A DNA stretch of 38,087 nucleotides from Lachnospiraceae bacterium UBA3645 (GCA_002373555.1 DFKM01000209.1:1-38087); one strand, 5' to 3'. Counted from the stretch's first letter, positions 14,652 to 22,507 are shown. Notes: generated from the sequence alone by a model not told the origin. A program made the numbers and translations.

Positions 14652-16127
14652 ATGGATGATGATCTTCGTTCCATACAGGGAGTGCGTGATCAGATCCGGA
14701 GCTCCAAAAAAGCGCTGGAAGCGCTGTCGACCTGGTCCCAGCAGGACATCGACAGGCTCGTGAAGAACGTGATGGAGCACTGCCATAAGCAGGCCGAATA
14801 TCTGGCGAAGCTGGCAGTGGAGGAGACGGGCTTCGGAAAATGGGAAGACAAAGTACTGAAGAACACGCTGGCCGGTCCGGTCCTTTACGATTCAATCAAG
14901 GATATGAAGACCGTCGGCGTGATCCGGGAGGATCAGGGAGGCCATTACTATGAAGTGGCGGTCCCGGTCGGCGTGATCGCAGCGCTGGTGCCGTCGACCA
15001 ATCCGACTTCCACCGTGATCTATAAATCGCTGATTGCCTTAAAAGGTGCCAATACGATCATTTTCAGCCCGCACCCGAATGCCAGGAAGGCAATCCGCAC
15101 GACGGTCGAGCTGGTGCGTGAAGCGCTGAAAGTGAACGGTGCGCCGGTGGACGCGGTCCAGGTGATCGGCGAACCGCTCACGATGGAAGCGACCAGCGAG
15201 CTGATGAAGCACCGCGATGTGGGATTGATCCTCGCGACCGGCGGTCCGGGGATGGTCAAGGCAGCCTACAGCTCCGGCAATCCCGCGATCGGCGTGGGCG
15301 CCGGAAACGGTCCGGCCTATATTGAGAAAAGCGCGGATGTAAAGACCGCGATCCGGCACATCATCGAGAGCAAGACATTCGACAACGGAACGATCTGCGC
15401 GAGCGAGCAGTCCATCGTTACCGAGACTGTGCTGGAGAGCGAGGTCATTAATGAGCTGACTGCACAGGGCGGTTATATGCTGCCGGACGCAGATATCGAG
15501 AAGCTCGGAAAATTCATTCTCCGTGCGAACGGTACGATGAATCCGGTGATCGTCGGAAAGAGCGCCGAAAAAATTGCGGAGCTGGCCGGCATTCAGGTAC
15601 CGCGCGGAACGAAAGTGTTGGTCGCCAGACAGACGGAGGTCTCGCATAAGAACGGCTATTCCAGAGAAAAGCTCTGCCCGATCCTCGCATTCTATGTCGA
15701 GCGGAACTGGGAAGCAGCCTGCGAGCGCTGCATCGAGCTTCTGCGGAACGAAGGCAGCGGACACACGATGACGATCCATTCCAAGGATGAGAAGATCATC
15801 CGGGAATTCGCGCTGAAGAAGCCGGTCTCAAGACTGCTGGTCAATACGACCGGATCGCTCGGCGGCACGGGCGCGACCACAGGACTGGCGCCGGCACTGA
15901 CGCTGGGCTGCGGTTCCGTCGGAAAGAGCTCCACATCCGATAACATTACGCCGTTAAACCTGATCAATATCCGGAGAGTGGCGTATGGAATCAAGGAGCT
16001 TTCCGAACTGCGGGGCGGCGCACCGGCACCGGGCGCGGCAAATGTTTCCGCGGGCGGCGTGAATGTGACGCAGGACCAGGTGGAGGCAGTCGTCCGCAGT
16101 GTGCTGGCAAGGCTGAATCTGAAATAA
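14652..16127 (+). CDS. eutE: EutE, CoA-acylating acetaldehyde dehydrogenase
   Basis: A 491-residue aldehyde dehydrogenase. ATG 14652 lies nine bases after GAGGTG and is preferred; ATG 14646 and GTG 14640 are possible. The CoA-acylating group is shown by VPVGVIAALVPSTNPTST, the Gly-rich LATGGPGMVKAAYSSG and catalytic C249 in GTICASEQ. It oxidises acetaldehyde with NAD+ and CoA to acetyl-CoA inside the microcompartment. The C-terminus (NVTQDQVEAVVRSVLARLNL) is an amphipathic helix after a Gly/Ala-rich linker, a likely encapsulation peptide placed at the end instead of the start. Confidence 0.92.
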   Translation: MDDDLRSIQGVRDQIRSSKKALEALSTWSQQDIDRLVKNVMEHCHKQAEYLAKLAVEETGFGKWEDKVLKNTLAGPVLYDSIKDMKTVGVIREDQGGHYYEVAVPVGVIAALVPSTNPTSTVIYKSLIALKGANTIIFSPHPNARKAIRTTVELVREALKVNGAPVDAVQVIGEPLTMEATSELMKHRDVGLILATGGPGMVKAAYSSGNPAIGVGAGNGPAYIEKSADVKTAIRHIIESKTFDNGTICASEQSIVTETVLESEVINELTAQGGYMLPDADIEKLGKFILRANGTMNPVIVGKSAEKIAELAGIQVPRGTKVLVARQTEVSHKNGYSREKLCPILAFYVERNWEAACERCIELLRNEGSGHTMTIHSKDEKIIREFALKKPVSRLLVNTTGSLGGTGATTGLAPALTLGCGSVGKSSTSDNITPLNLINIRRVAYGIKELSELRGGAPAPGAANVSAGGVNVTQDQVEAVVRSVLARLNLK

Positions 16128-16152
16128 GCCGTCTGACAGAGCGGCATCTGAA

Positions 16153-16224
16153 GGCTGCTTTGCGGATACGGAAGGCGGCTGCTTCGCAGATACAAAGGAC
16201 GGCTGTTCCACGGCGGATATAACA
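16153..16224 (+). repeat. Three degenerate 24-bp tandem repeats after eutE
   Basis: Units starting GGCTGC/GGCTGT at 16153, 16177 and 16201 share GGCTG-TTxxxxGGATA and follow each other with exact 24-base spacing. They lie in the non-coding eutE-eutM1 gap. Confidence 0.6.
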
Positions 16225-16256
16225 ATGATGTGCACAAAAATTGATGATCAAATGGA

Positions 16257-16312
16257 TTATGGTCTGCAGATAATAAGATTGTTGCTTATATAAGTGACAA
16301 TACAGACCATAA
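16257..16312 (+). promoter_or_regulatory. Large hairpin in eutM1 leader
   Basis: TTATGGTCTG (16257-16266) and CAGACCATAA (16303-16312) pair perfectly over 10 bases. Inside is a second stem ATTGT/ACAAT around the palindrome CTTATATAAG. This may be an mRNA processing or stability element that allows abundant shell protein synthesis, or a partial terminator; no T-run follows. Confidence 0.5.
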
Positions 16313-16429
16313 AACAAGAAAAAGTCTCTTTCTGTGCACCGAATAAGACCATAAGACGATCATAAAACACGGATTGTGCACAGGACGAGACCATAAAATG
16401 GAAGACAATTGTCCATCATGCACGAACCG
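16304..16429 (+). repeat. Three 42-bp imperfect tandem repeats upstream of eutM1
   Basis: AGACCATAA recurs at 16304, 16346 and 16388, and (G/A)TGCAC recurs at 16334, 16376 and 16418, each pair 42 bases apart. The bases between are not conserved, so two short boxes are kept at a fixed distance (four helical turns per unit). The copies end 24 bases before the eutM1 start codon. A regulatory protein site array is possible. Confidence 0.55.
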
Positions 16430-16453
16430 ACACAATAAAAAAGGAGAACAACC

Positions 16454-16756
16454 ATGGCTATCAATAATTCAACAATGGCACTCGGAATGATCGAGACCCG
16501 CGGCGTAGTGGCATCGATCGAGGCAGCAGATGCGATGGTAAAGGCAGCGAACGTAACGCTGATCGGCAAAGTGCATGTGGGCGGCGGACTCGTATCCGTT
16601 ATGGTCCGCGGCGATACAGGCGCAGTCAAGGCAGCGGTAGATGCAGGCGCGGCAGCAGCGGGCCGGATCGGCGAGCTGGTATCCGTCCATGTTATCCCTC
16701 GTCCGCATCCGGAAGTGGAGTACATCCTGCCGGTGCTGGAGTACAGCGACAAGTAA
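16454..16756 (+). CDS. eutM: EutM/PduA-type hexameric shell protein, copy 1
   Basis: A 100-residue single BMC-domain protein starting at ATG 16454 behind AAAAAGGAG. The sequence [21 protein letters not shown], then [20 protein letters not shown] and [10 protein letters not shown], is the canonical major facet protein; GKVHVGGG lines the central pore. It assembles as hexamers that tile the microcompartment facets. The protein is identical to copy 2 at 17033, although the genes differ at 14 third codon positions. It follows a 326-base structured, repeat-rich gap. Confidence 0.96.
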   Translation: MAINNSTMALGMIETRGVVASIEAADAMVKAANVTLIGKVHVGGGLVSVMVRGDTGAVKAAVDAGAAAAGRIGELVSVHVIPRPHPEVEYILPVLEYSDK

Positions 16757-16826
16757 TGTGATGATTTCGAAAATCGGGAAAGATTTCGGAAGCTGCCTGC
16801 AGTGAAGAAATCTTTCATATCACATT
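16755..16826 (+). terminator. Long hairpin after eutM1
   Basis: Outer AATGTGAT (16755-16762)/ATCACATT (16819-16826) and inner GAAAGATTTC (16778-16787)/GAAATCTTTC (16807-16816) form a nested hairpin that includes the stop codon. There is no T-run, so it is more likely a stability or attenuating structure than a full terminator. The same structure follows eutM2 but with 101 extra bases inserted in its left arm. Confidence 0.45.
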
Positions 16827-16844
16827 ACAGTAAATTTCAGTAGC

Positions 16845-16962
16845 CTGTCATGCTGAGCGAACGAAGTGAAGCGAAGTATCCACCGCGTAGGGACTGCGGT
16901 TTTACTAAAGCCTAAGACGGAAGGGCGAGGATCCTTCGTCGCTGCGCTCCTCAGGATGACAG
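16845..16962. repeat. MITE-like element, copy 1 (118 bp)
   Basis: The element starts CTGTCATGCTGAGCG and ends CTCCTCAGGATGACAG, giving ~14-bp terminal inverted repeats. Inside is GCGAAGTATCCACCGCG, the string GGTTTTACTAAAG and GGATCCTTCGTCGCTGCG. Copies lie at 17525-17642 and, diverged, at 33974-34089; all three are between genes. No coding capacity. Confidence 0.7.
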
Positions 16963-17032
16963 AATATAGAAACCGGCTGAAAAGAGCATTACTCTCTGAT
17001 TAAGAGAATCAATCATACAAAGGAGAATAACA

Positions 17033-17335
17033 ATGGCTATCAATAATTCAACAATGGCACTCGGAATGATCGAGACCCGCGGCGTGGTGGCATCGATCGA
17101 GGCAGCAGATGCGATGGTAAAGGCAGCGAACGTAACACTGATCGGCAAAGTGCATGTGGGCGGCGGACTTGTTTCCGTTATGGTTCGCGGCGATACGGGC
17201 GCGGTCAAGGCAGCGGTGGATGCAGGCGCGGCAGCAGCAGGCCGGATCGGCGAGCTGGTATCCGTCCATGTCATCCCTCGTCCGCATCCGGAAGTGGAGT
17301 ACATCCTGCCTGTTCTTGAATACAGCGACAAGTAA
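17033..17335 (+). CDS. eutM: EutM/PduA-type hexameric shell protein, copy 2
   Basis: A second 100-residue BMC protein with exactly the same amino acid sequence as copy 1. It starts at ATG 17033 behind ACAAAGGAG. All 14 nucleotide differences from copy 1 are silent, so both copies are under strong constraint and are probably both expressed. The duplicated block also carries the downstream hairpin and MITE-like element. Doubling the gene would raise the amount of the major shell protein relative to minor ones. Confidence 0.96.
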   Translation: MAINNSTMALGMIETRGVVASIEAADAMVKAANVTLIGKVHVGGGLVSVMVRGDTGAVKAAVDAGAAAAGRIGELVSVHVIPRPHPEVEYILPVLEYSDK

Positions 17336-17351
17336 TGTGATATAGGAGATG

Positions 17352-17393
17352 AAATACAAACAAAAATGTGTTTACATGTTTTTGTTTGTATTT
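17352..17393. terminator. Perfect AT-rich inverted repeat after eutM2
   Basis: AAATACAAACAAAAA (17352-17366) and TTTTTGTTTGTATTT (17379-17393) pair perfectly over 15 bases with an inner TGT/ACA. It lies in a 101-base segment (17342-17442) absent after eutM1. A second small hairpin, CGTTTTC/GAAAACG (17422-17438), follows. It could end or weaken transcription between the shell genes and the eutT-pduL part. Confidence 0.55.
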
Positions 17394-17524
17394 AAGACCC
17401 GAACAGATTTGAGAAAGGAGCCGTTTTCCCCGAAAACGAGCGGATTTCGAAAATCGGGAAAGATTTCGGAAGCTGCCTGCAGCGAAGAAATCTTTCATAT
17501 CACATTATAGTAAATTTCAGTGGA

Positions 17525-17642
17525 CTGTCATACTGAGTGAACGAAGTGAAGCGAAGTATCCACCGCGTAGGGAGAGCGGTTTTACTAAAGCCGAAGACAG
17601 TACAGCGAGGATCCTTCGTCGCTGCACGCCTCAGGATGACAG
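17525..17642. repeat. MITE-like element, copy 2 (118 bp)
   Basis: The same element as at 16845-16962, same length and orientation. It starts CTGTCATACTGAGTG and ends GCCTCAGGATGACAG. It lies 46 bases before the eutT-pduL fusion gene. Confidence 0.7.
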
Positions 17643-17688
17643 GGAAAGTGATACAGAAGTAACAGAATAAATTTGAAAGGTTGATACA

Positions 17689-19071
17689 ATGGATACTTTA
17701 ACTGAAAGCGATCTTCGCAGCGGTTATTTTGTGCGCGGAGAGCGGGAATTCATGATCGACCCGGATACTGTACTCACAGAAGAAGCAAAGATCTTTGCAG
17801 ACCGTTACGGCATTAAAATCAACAGACGCGATGAGAAGCTTATTCCCGAGCCGCCGAAGGAAGTGCATAAAGGAAAGATCAGCGTGCCCCGTCCCGGCGC
17901 CGCACCGAAAGAAGTGCGCGTCGAATCCGTGCTTCCCGAGCACGGTAAGCCGGAGCATATGACCAATCTGAATGCGGCGGAACTCGTGCCAAAGAATGAT
18001 CCGCGCATTACCTTCCGGGGAAAGCTGGATACATTCCAGGCGGACCTTCTGATGGTGATCGCAAAATGCTACAAATACAACAGCAAGGAGCTGGCGGAAT
18101 ATCTGCAGGAGGCTGTCGGACTGCTGCGCAGGATCATGGCGGCGGACGTGAAGAATGAGCCGCTGGGAGAATGGACGTTCATCGGCCTGACATCGGCCGA
18201 GCTGCGCGAGCACTCGCACCATCCGGAGAAATATTATGGCTTAAGACACCAGCCGCCGGAAGCGGACATGCGGTATGCCGCACTGGAACTGAATCTGCTC
18301 CGCGCGAAATCCCGCGAAGTCGAGATGGCGTTCTCGAATGCCTTCATCCTCGGCCATACGGTGCTGCGGAAGGATATCGCGGAGCTCCTGAACCGTTTGA
18401 GCAGCGGATTATACATCCTCTACTGCAGAGCGGTGCATGGAGAATTTGACGGATGCTGCTGCACGCAGGCCGGGAAGCCAGCCGTTCCGGAAGCCGTCAT
18501 GCAGGTGCCGGTCGAAGTGTCGGCCAGACATGTGCACCTCTCCAAAGCGGATGTCGAGAAGCTGTTCGGACCGGGGCACAAGCTTACGCACAAGCGCGAT
18601 CTGTCCCAGACCGGCGAGTTCTTAAGCGAAGAGCGCGTCACGCTGCGAGGCCCGAAGGGTGAAATGAAAAATGTAGCCGTGCTCGGACCGGAACGATCCG
18701 CGACACAGGTGGAGCTTTCCTTAAGCGATGCGAGAGCACTCGGCGTGGAGGTCCCGCTGCGTCTGTCCGGCGATCTTTCGGGCGCTGCAGATATCACGAT
18801 CATCAGCCCGGCCTGCGAGCTGAATGCGCGCGGCTGTGCGATTGCTGCGCTCAGTCATATTCACCTGACGCCGGAGGATGCGCAGGCGATGGGGCTCTCG
18901 GATAAACAGCTTGTTTCTGTGGATGTGGACGGAGACCGCCCGGTGACTTTCCGGAATGTGGTCGTGCGCGTCAAGCCGAGCTTCCGGAAATTCATGCACA
19001 TTGATTTTGACGAAGCGAATGCCGCGCATATCGGAAAGTCGGCCGCGGGAGTCGTCCGGCCGCAGAACTGA
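17689..19071 (+). CDS. EutT-like corrinoid adenosyltransferase fused to PduL/EutD-type phosphotransacylase
   Basis: A 460-residue fusion starting at ATG 17689. Residues 1-45 are an EutT-type N-terminal segment (LTESDLRSGYFV, TVLTEEAKIFADRYGI). Residues ~105-250 fit the helical cobalamin adenosyltransferase domain. The Cys cluster of Salmonella EutT is not present in the same place; a CCC occurs at 256-258 in the linker. Residues ~272-460 are PduL: HVHLS with H281/H283, the Q-T-G-E-F loop, GPERSATQVE, HIHLT (H390/H392) and HIDFDEANA with H437, the zinc ligands of the family. The fusion would make adenosylcobalamin for EutBC and convert acetyl-CoA to acetyl-phosphate in one polypeptide. Confidence 0.85.
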   Translation: MDTLTESDLRSGYFVRGEREFMIDPDTVLTEEAKIFADRYGIKINRRDEKLIPEPPKEVHKGKISVPRPGAAPKEVRVESVLPEHGKPEHMTNLNAAELVPKNDPRITFRGKLDTFQADLLMVIAKCYKYNSKELAEYLQEAVGLLRRIMAADVKNEPLGEWTFIGLTSAELREHSHHPEKYYGLRHQPPEADMRYAALELNLLRAKSREVEMAFSNAFILGHTVLRKDIAELLNRLSSGLYILYCRAVHGEFDGCCCTQAGKPAVPEAVMQVPVEVSARHVHLSKADVEKLFGPGHKLTHKRDLSQTGEFLSEERVTLRGPKGEMKNVAVLGPERSATQVELSLSDARALGVEVPLRLSGDLSGAADITIISPACELNARGCAIAALSHIHLTPEDAQAMGLSDKQLVSVDVDGDRPVTFRNVVVRVKPSFRKFMHIDFDEANAAHIGKSAAGVVRPQN

Positions 19072-19085
19072 ATCTGGAGTTGAGA

Positions 19086-19925
19086 ATGGATTTTACTGCA
19101 ATTGATAAATTTGCTGCGGAAGTGGAGCGTACGCAGGAAAAGGTCCCGCGGAAGGTGCAGGAGGGCGAAACGATCAAGGTCGGCCTGGATCTGGGCACCT
19201 GCTTTACCGTGCTGGTCGCACTGGACAGTGAGAACAGACCGCTCGCATGTGAGATGGAGCGGAGCAACGCACTGAAGGACGGCGTGGTCGTGGATTATCA
19301 CGCTGCCTGCGACACAGTGAAACGTCTGAAGGACCGGGTGGAAAGACGGCTTGGCACGGAGCTGACGGAATGCACGATCGCCATGCCGCCGGGCACGGAA
19401 GCGAGTGATTCCCGCACCCACCGCTATGTCGCCTCTGCAGCAGGACTGGAAGTAACGGGAATGATCGATGAGCCGACGGCAGCGAATCTGCTGCTCGGCA
19501 TGAAGGACGGCGCTGTAGTCGATATCGGCGGCGGCACCACCGGCATCTCTGTTCTGAAGGACGGAGAAGTCGTCTTCACGGCGGACCAGCCGACCGGCGG
19601 CACGCATCTGACGCTTGTGATCGCGGGAAACCGGCAGATCAGCTTTGACGAAGCGGAGGCCTTTAAAATGGATCCTGCGAACCAGAGCGAGGTGCTGCAT
19701 GTCACGACGCCGGTCATTGAAAAAATGGGACAGATCATTCTCGATGAGACACGGGAAATGAGGCCCGCGCAGCTCTGCCTCGTGGGAGGCACGTGCTGTC
19801 TTTCCGGGCTCGATAAGATCATTGAAAAATATACCGGGATCCCGGTGGTGCAGCCGGAACATGCGCTGCTGATCACGCCGATCGGCATCGCGATGGCGCA
19901 CGGTGATCCCGCTTACAGATTGTGA
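19086..19925 (+). CDS. eutJ: EutJ, Hsp70-like chaperone of the ethanolamine microcompartment
   Basis: A 279-residue actin-fold protein starting at ATG 19086 behind TGGAG. It has IKVGLDLGTCFTVLV (phosphate 1), MIDEPTAANLLLG and AVVDIGGGTTGISVL (phosphate 2), and LVGGTCCLSGL (adenosine site). Its length equals typical EutJ (about 279). EutJ is thought to act as a chaperone or reactivation helper for Eut enzymes, but its client is not established. It is 14 bases after the fusion gene, in the same operon. Confidence 0.9.
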   Translation: MDFTAIDKFAAEVERTQEKVPRKVQEGETIKVGLDLGTCFTVLVALDSENRPLACEMERSNALKDGVVVDYHAACDTVKRLKDRVERRLGTELTECTIAMPPGTEASDSRTHRYVASAAGLEVTGMIDEPTAANLLLGMKDGAVVDIGGGTTGISVLKDGEVVFTADQPTGGTHLTLVIAGNRQISFDEAEAFKMDPANQSEVLHVTTPVIEKMGQIILDETREMRPAQLCLVGGTCCLSGLDKIIEKYTGIPVVQPEHALLITPIGIAMAHGDPAYRL

Positions 19926-19952
19926 TAATGCAGGGAAGGAGATGATCCTAAA

Positions 19953-20270
19953 GTGCAGATCGATGAAGCAACTGTCAAAATGATTACGGAAGTGGTCATC
20001 TGGGTGCTGGCCGAGATGAATATCAAGGCGGCGCCTGCGTCTTCCGCACCGGCGGCACCGTGCTGTGAGAAACCGGCCGCGTGCTGCGAGGCCGCCGATC
20101 CCGTGGTGATCCCGGGGAAAGGCATCGGAAGAGATCTGATCACGGAAAGAGAAGTGCTGCAGCTTGTGGCCAAAGGGCAGACAAGCCTTACCTGCAGCAA
20201 AAAGACGATTATTACGGCACTGGCAGCCGACCGCCTGAAGGCGGAGGGGATCACCGTGATCCGCCAGTGA
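19953..20270 (+). CDS. Small Cys-rich microcompartment-associated protein with EutT-like N-terminal module
   Basis: A 105-residue protein starting at GTG 19953 after GGAAGGAG. Three parts are visible: an amphipathic N-terminal helix (DEATVKMITEVVIWVLAEMN) resembling the encapsulation peptides of EutC and EutE; an Ala/Pro linker holding two CC pairs (PCCEKPAACCEA); and a C-terminal module (LITEREVLQLVAKGQ, IITALAADRLKAEGITVI). That module lines up with the first 45 residues of the EutT-PduL protein (LTESDL, TEEAKIFADRYGIKI). I do not recognise a named family. The layout suggests a lumen protein, perhaps a metal- or cofactor-binding adaptor. It sits between eutJ and eutN with short spacers, so it is part of the operon. 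Confidence 0.7.
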   Translation: MQIDEATVKMITEVVIWVLAEMNIKAAPASSAPAAPCCEKPAACCEAADPVVIPGKGIGRDLITEREVLQLVAKGQTSLTCSKKTIITALAADRLKAEGITVIRQ

Positions 20271-20288
20271 TCAGAGAGGAGGTTTCTC

Positions 20289-20582
20289 ATGATCATCTGT
20301 GAAGTCGTGGGAAATATCTGGGCAACCAAAAAAGATGAATCCATGGGCGGCGCCAAGCTCATGATGGTAAAGCAGATCGATTACTTTTCCGATATGGAAG
20401 GGGATACATTTGTCGCTGCCGATATCGTGGGCGCCGGGATCGGAGAGAAGGTCCTGGTCGTCAGCGGAAGTACCGCGAGACGCGCGCTCGGAAGAGATGA
20501 TATATCGATCGATACCGTTATTGTCGGTATCATAGACTCCGTGGAAGTGGAACGCGATCTGGAGAACAGGAGGATCCGATAA
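20289..20582 (+). CDS. eutN: EutN/CcmL-type pentameric vertex protein
   Basis: A 97-residue protein starting at ATG 20289 behind AGAGGAGG. MIICEVVGNIWATKKDESM, GGAKLMMVK, AADIVGAGIGEKVLVVSGSTARRA and DTVIVGIID are the family signature. Pentamers cap the vertices of the icosahedral shell. Its stop codon directly abuts the next start, so translation is coupled. Confidence 0.95.
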   Translation: MIICEVVGNIWATKKDESMGGAKLMMVKQIDYFSDMEGDTFVAADIVGAGIGEKVLVVSGSTARRALGRDDISIDTVIVGIIDSVEVERDLENRRIR

Positions 20583-21929
20583 ATGCTGCTGACGCATGTT
20601 TTTAATGCCGGCATCGTGGGCTGCGGCGGCGCCGGTTTTCCGACGCATGTAAAGCTGAACTGCCAGGCGGAATACATGATCATCAACGGCGCGGAATGCG
20701 AGCCGCTGCTGAATACGGATAAATATCTGATGCGGCATTTTGCAGGCGAGATCGTTTCCGCAGCGGAAAAATGCGGTGATCAGGTCGGTGCAAAGCATGT
20801 CGTGATCGCGATCAAGGATTATTACGAGGCCGAAAATGCGGCACTCTCAGAAGCGATCCGCACGCTCGGGAGCCGTGTGGAGATATTCCTTCTGCACAAC
20901 TACTATCCGGCCGGCGACGAGCAGATGATCGTTTACGAAGTGACCGGACGCGTGGTACCGCCGGGCGGGATCCCGATTGCTGTGGGTACGGTCGTATCGA
21001 ATATTGCCACGATGCTCGCGGTATCGGAAGCGATGGACGGACAGCCGCTCATCCATAAATATATGACGATCGGCGGAGATGTGCCGGAGGCAGCGCTGCT
21101 GCGTGTACCGGTCGGCATGCCGCTTGCGGAATGTCTGGCAGCGGCGGGCATCGCCTGCGAACCCGGCAGACAGTATATTCTCGGCGGTCCGATGATGGGC
21201 CGGTATGTATACGGCGCCGATCTGGCGAAAGAGGTCGTGACCAAGACGACATCGGGGATCCTGGTGCTGCCGGAATCTGCGGAATGGAGCATGCCGGCGC
21301 TGCAGCAGATGATCAACCGTGCCCGCTCGGCCTGCATTCAGTGCCATTACTGCACGGATCTGTGCCCGAGACACCTGCTCGGCCACCCCTTAAGGCCGCA
21401 TATGATCATGCGGAGGATGGCCATGTCCGGTCCTGCTTTTGCTGACGAACTGCTGCAGGATCCGGAAATTCAGAATGCAGCCATCTGCTGTGAATGCGGC
21501 GTGTGCGAACGTTTCGCATGTCCGATGGGCCTGGCGCCGAGAAGCATCAACTCCGCATTGAAAAAGAAACTTGGCGCAGCAGGGATCCGCTATCAGAGTG
21601 ACGGACAGTCGACGGAACCGCTGCCGTTCAGGAACTACAGGACCGTCCCGGCACCGTCGCTGACGGCGAGACTCGGACTGGCGAAGTATATGTCCGCACA
21701 TCCGGATACCTGTATCGAAGTATCCGCATCCGAAGTGCAGATCCTGTTGAAACAGCATGTGGGCGCGCCGGCGAAGCCGTGTGTTTCCGAAGGCGACAGA
21801 GTCAGTGAGGGACAGCTTGTCGCGGCACCGCCGGAGGGTGCGCTGGGAGCCAATATCCACAGCAGTATCGACGGCGTCGTGGACCGCATCGAAGCGGACC
21901 GCATCATTATACGAAGTGAGGTGGCATGA
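20583..21929 (+). CDS. PduS-like flavo/Fe-S electron-transfer protein (RnfC family)
   Basis: A 448-residue protein (PduS about 451) starting at ATG 20583. The N-terminus has AGIVGCGGAGFPTHVKL, the nucleotide/flavin-binding loop of RnfC-like proteins. Two iron-sulfur motifs follow: CIQCHYCTDLCPRHLLGHP and CCECGVCERFACPMGL. The C-terminal ~75 residues form a barrel-sandwich domain (VSEGDRVSEGQLVA). PduS reduces cob(II)alamin to cob(I)alamin for adenosylation and passes electrons through the shell. Here it would serve the EutT domain. It is more typical of pdu than of enterobacterial eut loci. Confidence 0.85.
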   Translation: MLLTHVFNAGIVGCGGAGFPTHVKLNCQAEYMIINGAECEPLLNTDKYLMRHFAGEIVSAAEKCGDQVGAKHVVIAIKDYYEAENAALSEAIRTLGSRVEIFLLHNYYPAGDEQMIVYEVTGRVVPPGGIPIAVGTVVSNIATMLAVSEAMDGQPLIHKYMTIGGDVPEAALLRVPVGMPLAECLAAAGIACEPGRQYILGGPMMGRYVYGADLAKEVVTKTTSGILVLPESAEWSMPALQQMINRARSACIQCHYCTDLCPRHLLGHPLRPHMIMRRMAMSGPAFADELLQDPEIQNAAICCECGVCERFACPMGLAPRSINSALKKKLGAAGIRYQSDGQSTEPLPFRNYRTVPAPSLTARLGLAKYMSAHPDTCIEVSASEVQILLKQHVGAPAKPCVSEGDRVSEGQLVAAPPEGALGANIHSSIDGVVDRIEADRIIIRSEVA

Positions 21930-21931
21930 GA

Positions 21932-22480
21932 ATGATAGATACCATAGGTTTTCTTGAACTGAACAGTATCGCCAGAGGGCTGGAAGCAGCTGATGCCATG
22001 CTCAAAAAGGCGGATGTAGACCTGATCTTTGCGAAGCCCGGCTGCCCCGGAAAGTATTATATCCTGGTCGCGGGCGAGACGGCGGAGGTGCGCACGTCCG
22101 TAGCGGAAGGGCAGGAGATCGGCGGGCGGTTCGTGATCCAGTCGCTGGTACTGCCGAGAGTGCACGAGCAGGTCATTCAGGCGATCAATCTCTGCGTGCC
22201 GCCGCAGCCGAAAAATGCGGTGGGCATGATGGAATTTTTCAGCGTTACCGAAGCGCTGATCTGCGGCGATGCCGCGGTGAAGGCAGCGGATGTAACGCTC
22301 ATCGATATCCGGCTCGGCACGGGCATCGGCGGAAAGTCCTATGTTCTGCTGACCGGCGATACGTCGGCCGTACAGCAGGCTGTGGACGCCGGTGTGGACA
22401 AGGCGCAGGACAAGGGAATGCTGCTGAATCAGGTAGTCATCCCGAATCCGGATCCGGTGCTGTTCGAGTCACTCTACTGA
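21932..22480 (+). CDS. PduT-like tandem-BMC shell protein with Fe-S cysteine
   Basis: A 182-residue protein with two BMC domains (IDTIGFLELNSIARGLEAAD and AVGMMEFFSVTEALICGDAA). ATG 21932 is chosen because it has the right distance from GTGAGGTGG and places the pore cysteine at position 38 in FAKPGCPGKYY, as in PduT, where Cys38 from three subunits holds a 4Fe-4S cluster. Such trimers are thought to carry electrons across the shell. It follows the PduS-like gene, its usual partner. ATG 21926, overlapping the previous stop, is the alternative start. Confidence 0.85.
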   Translation: MIDTIGFLELNSIARGLEAADAMLKKADVDLIFAKPGCPGKYYILVAGETAEVRTSVAEGQEIGGRFVIQSLVLPRVHEQVIQAINLCVPPQPKNAVGMMEFFSVTEALICGDAAVKAADVTLIDIRLGTGIGGKSYVLLTGDTSAVQQAVDAGVDKAQDKGMLLNQVVIPNPDPVLFESLY

Positions 22481-22507
22481 TAAATATTTTGGAAAGGTCT
22501 CCGGTTT

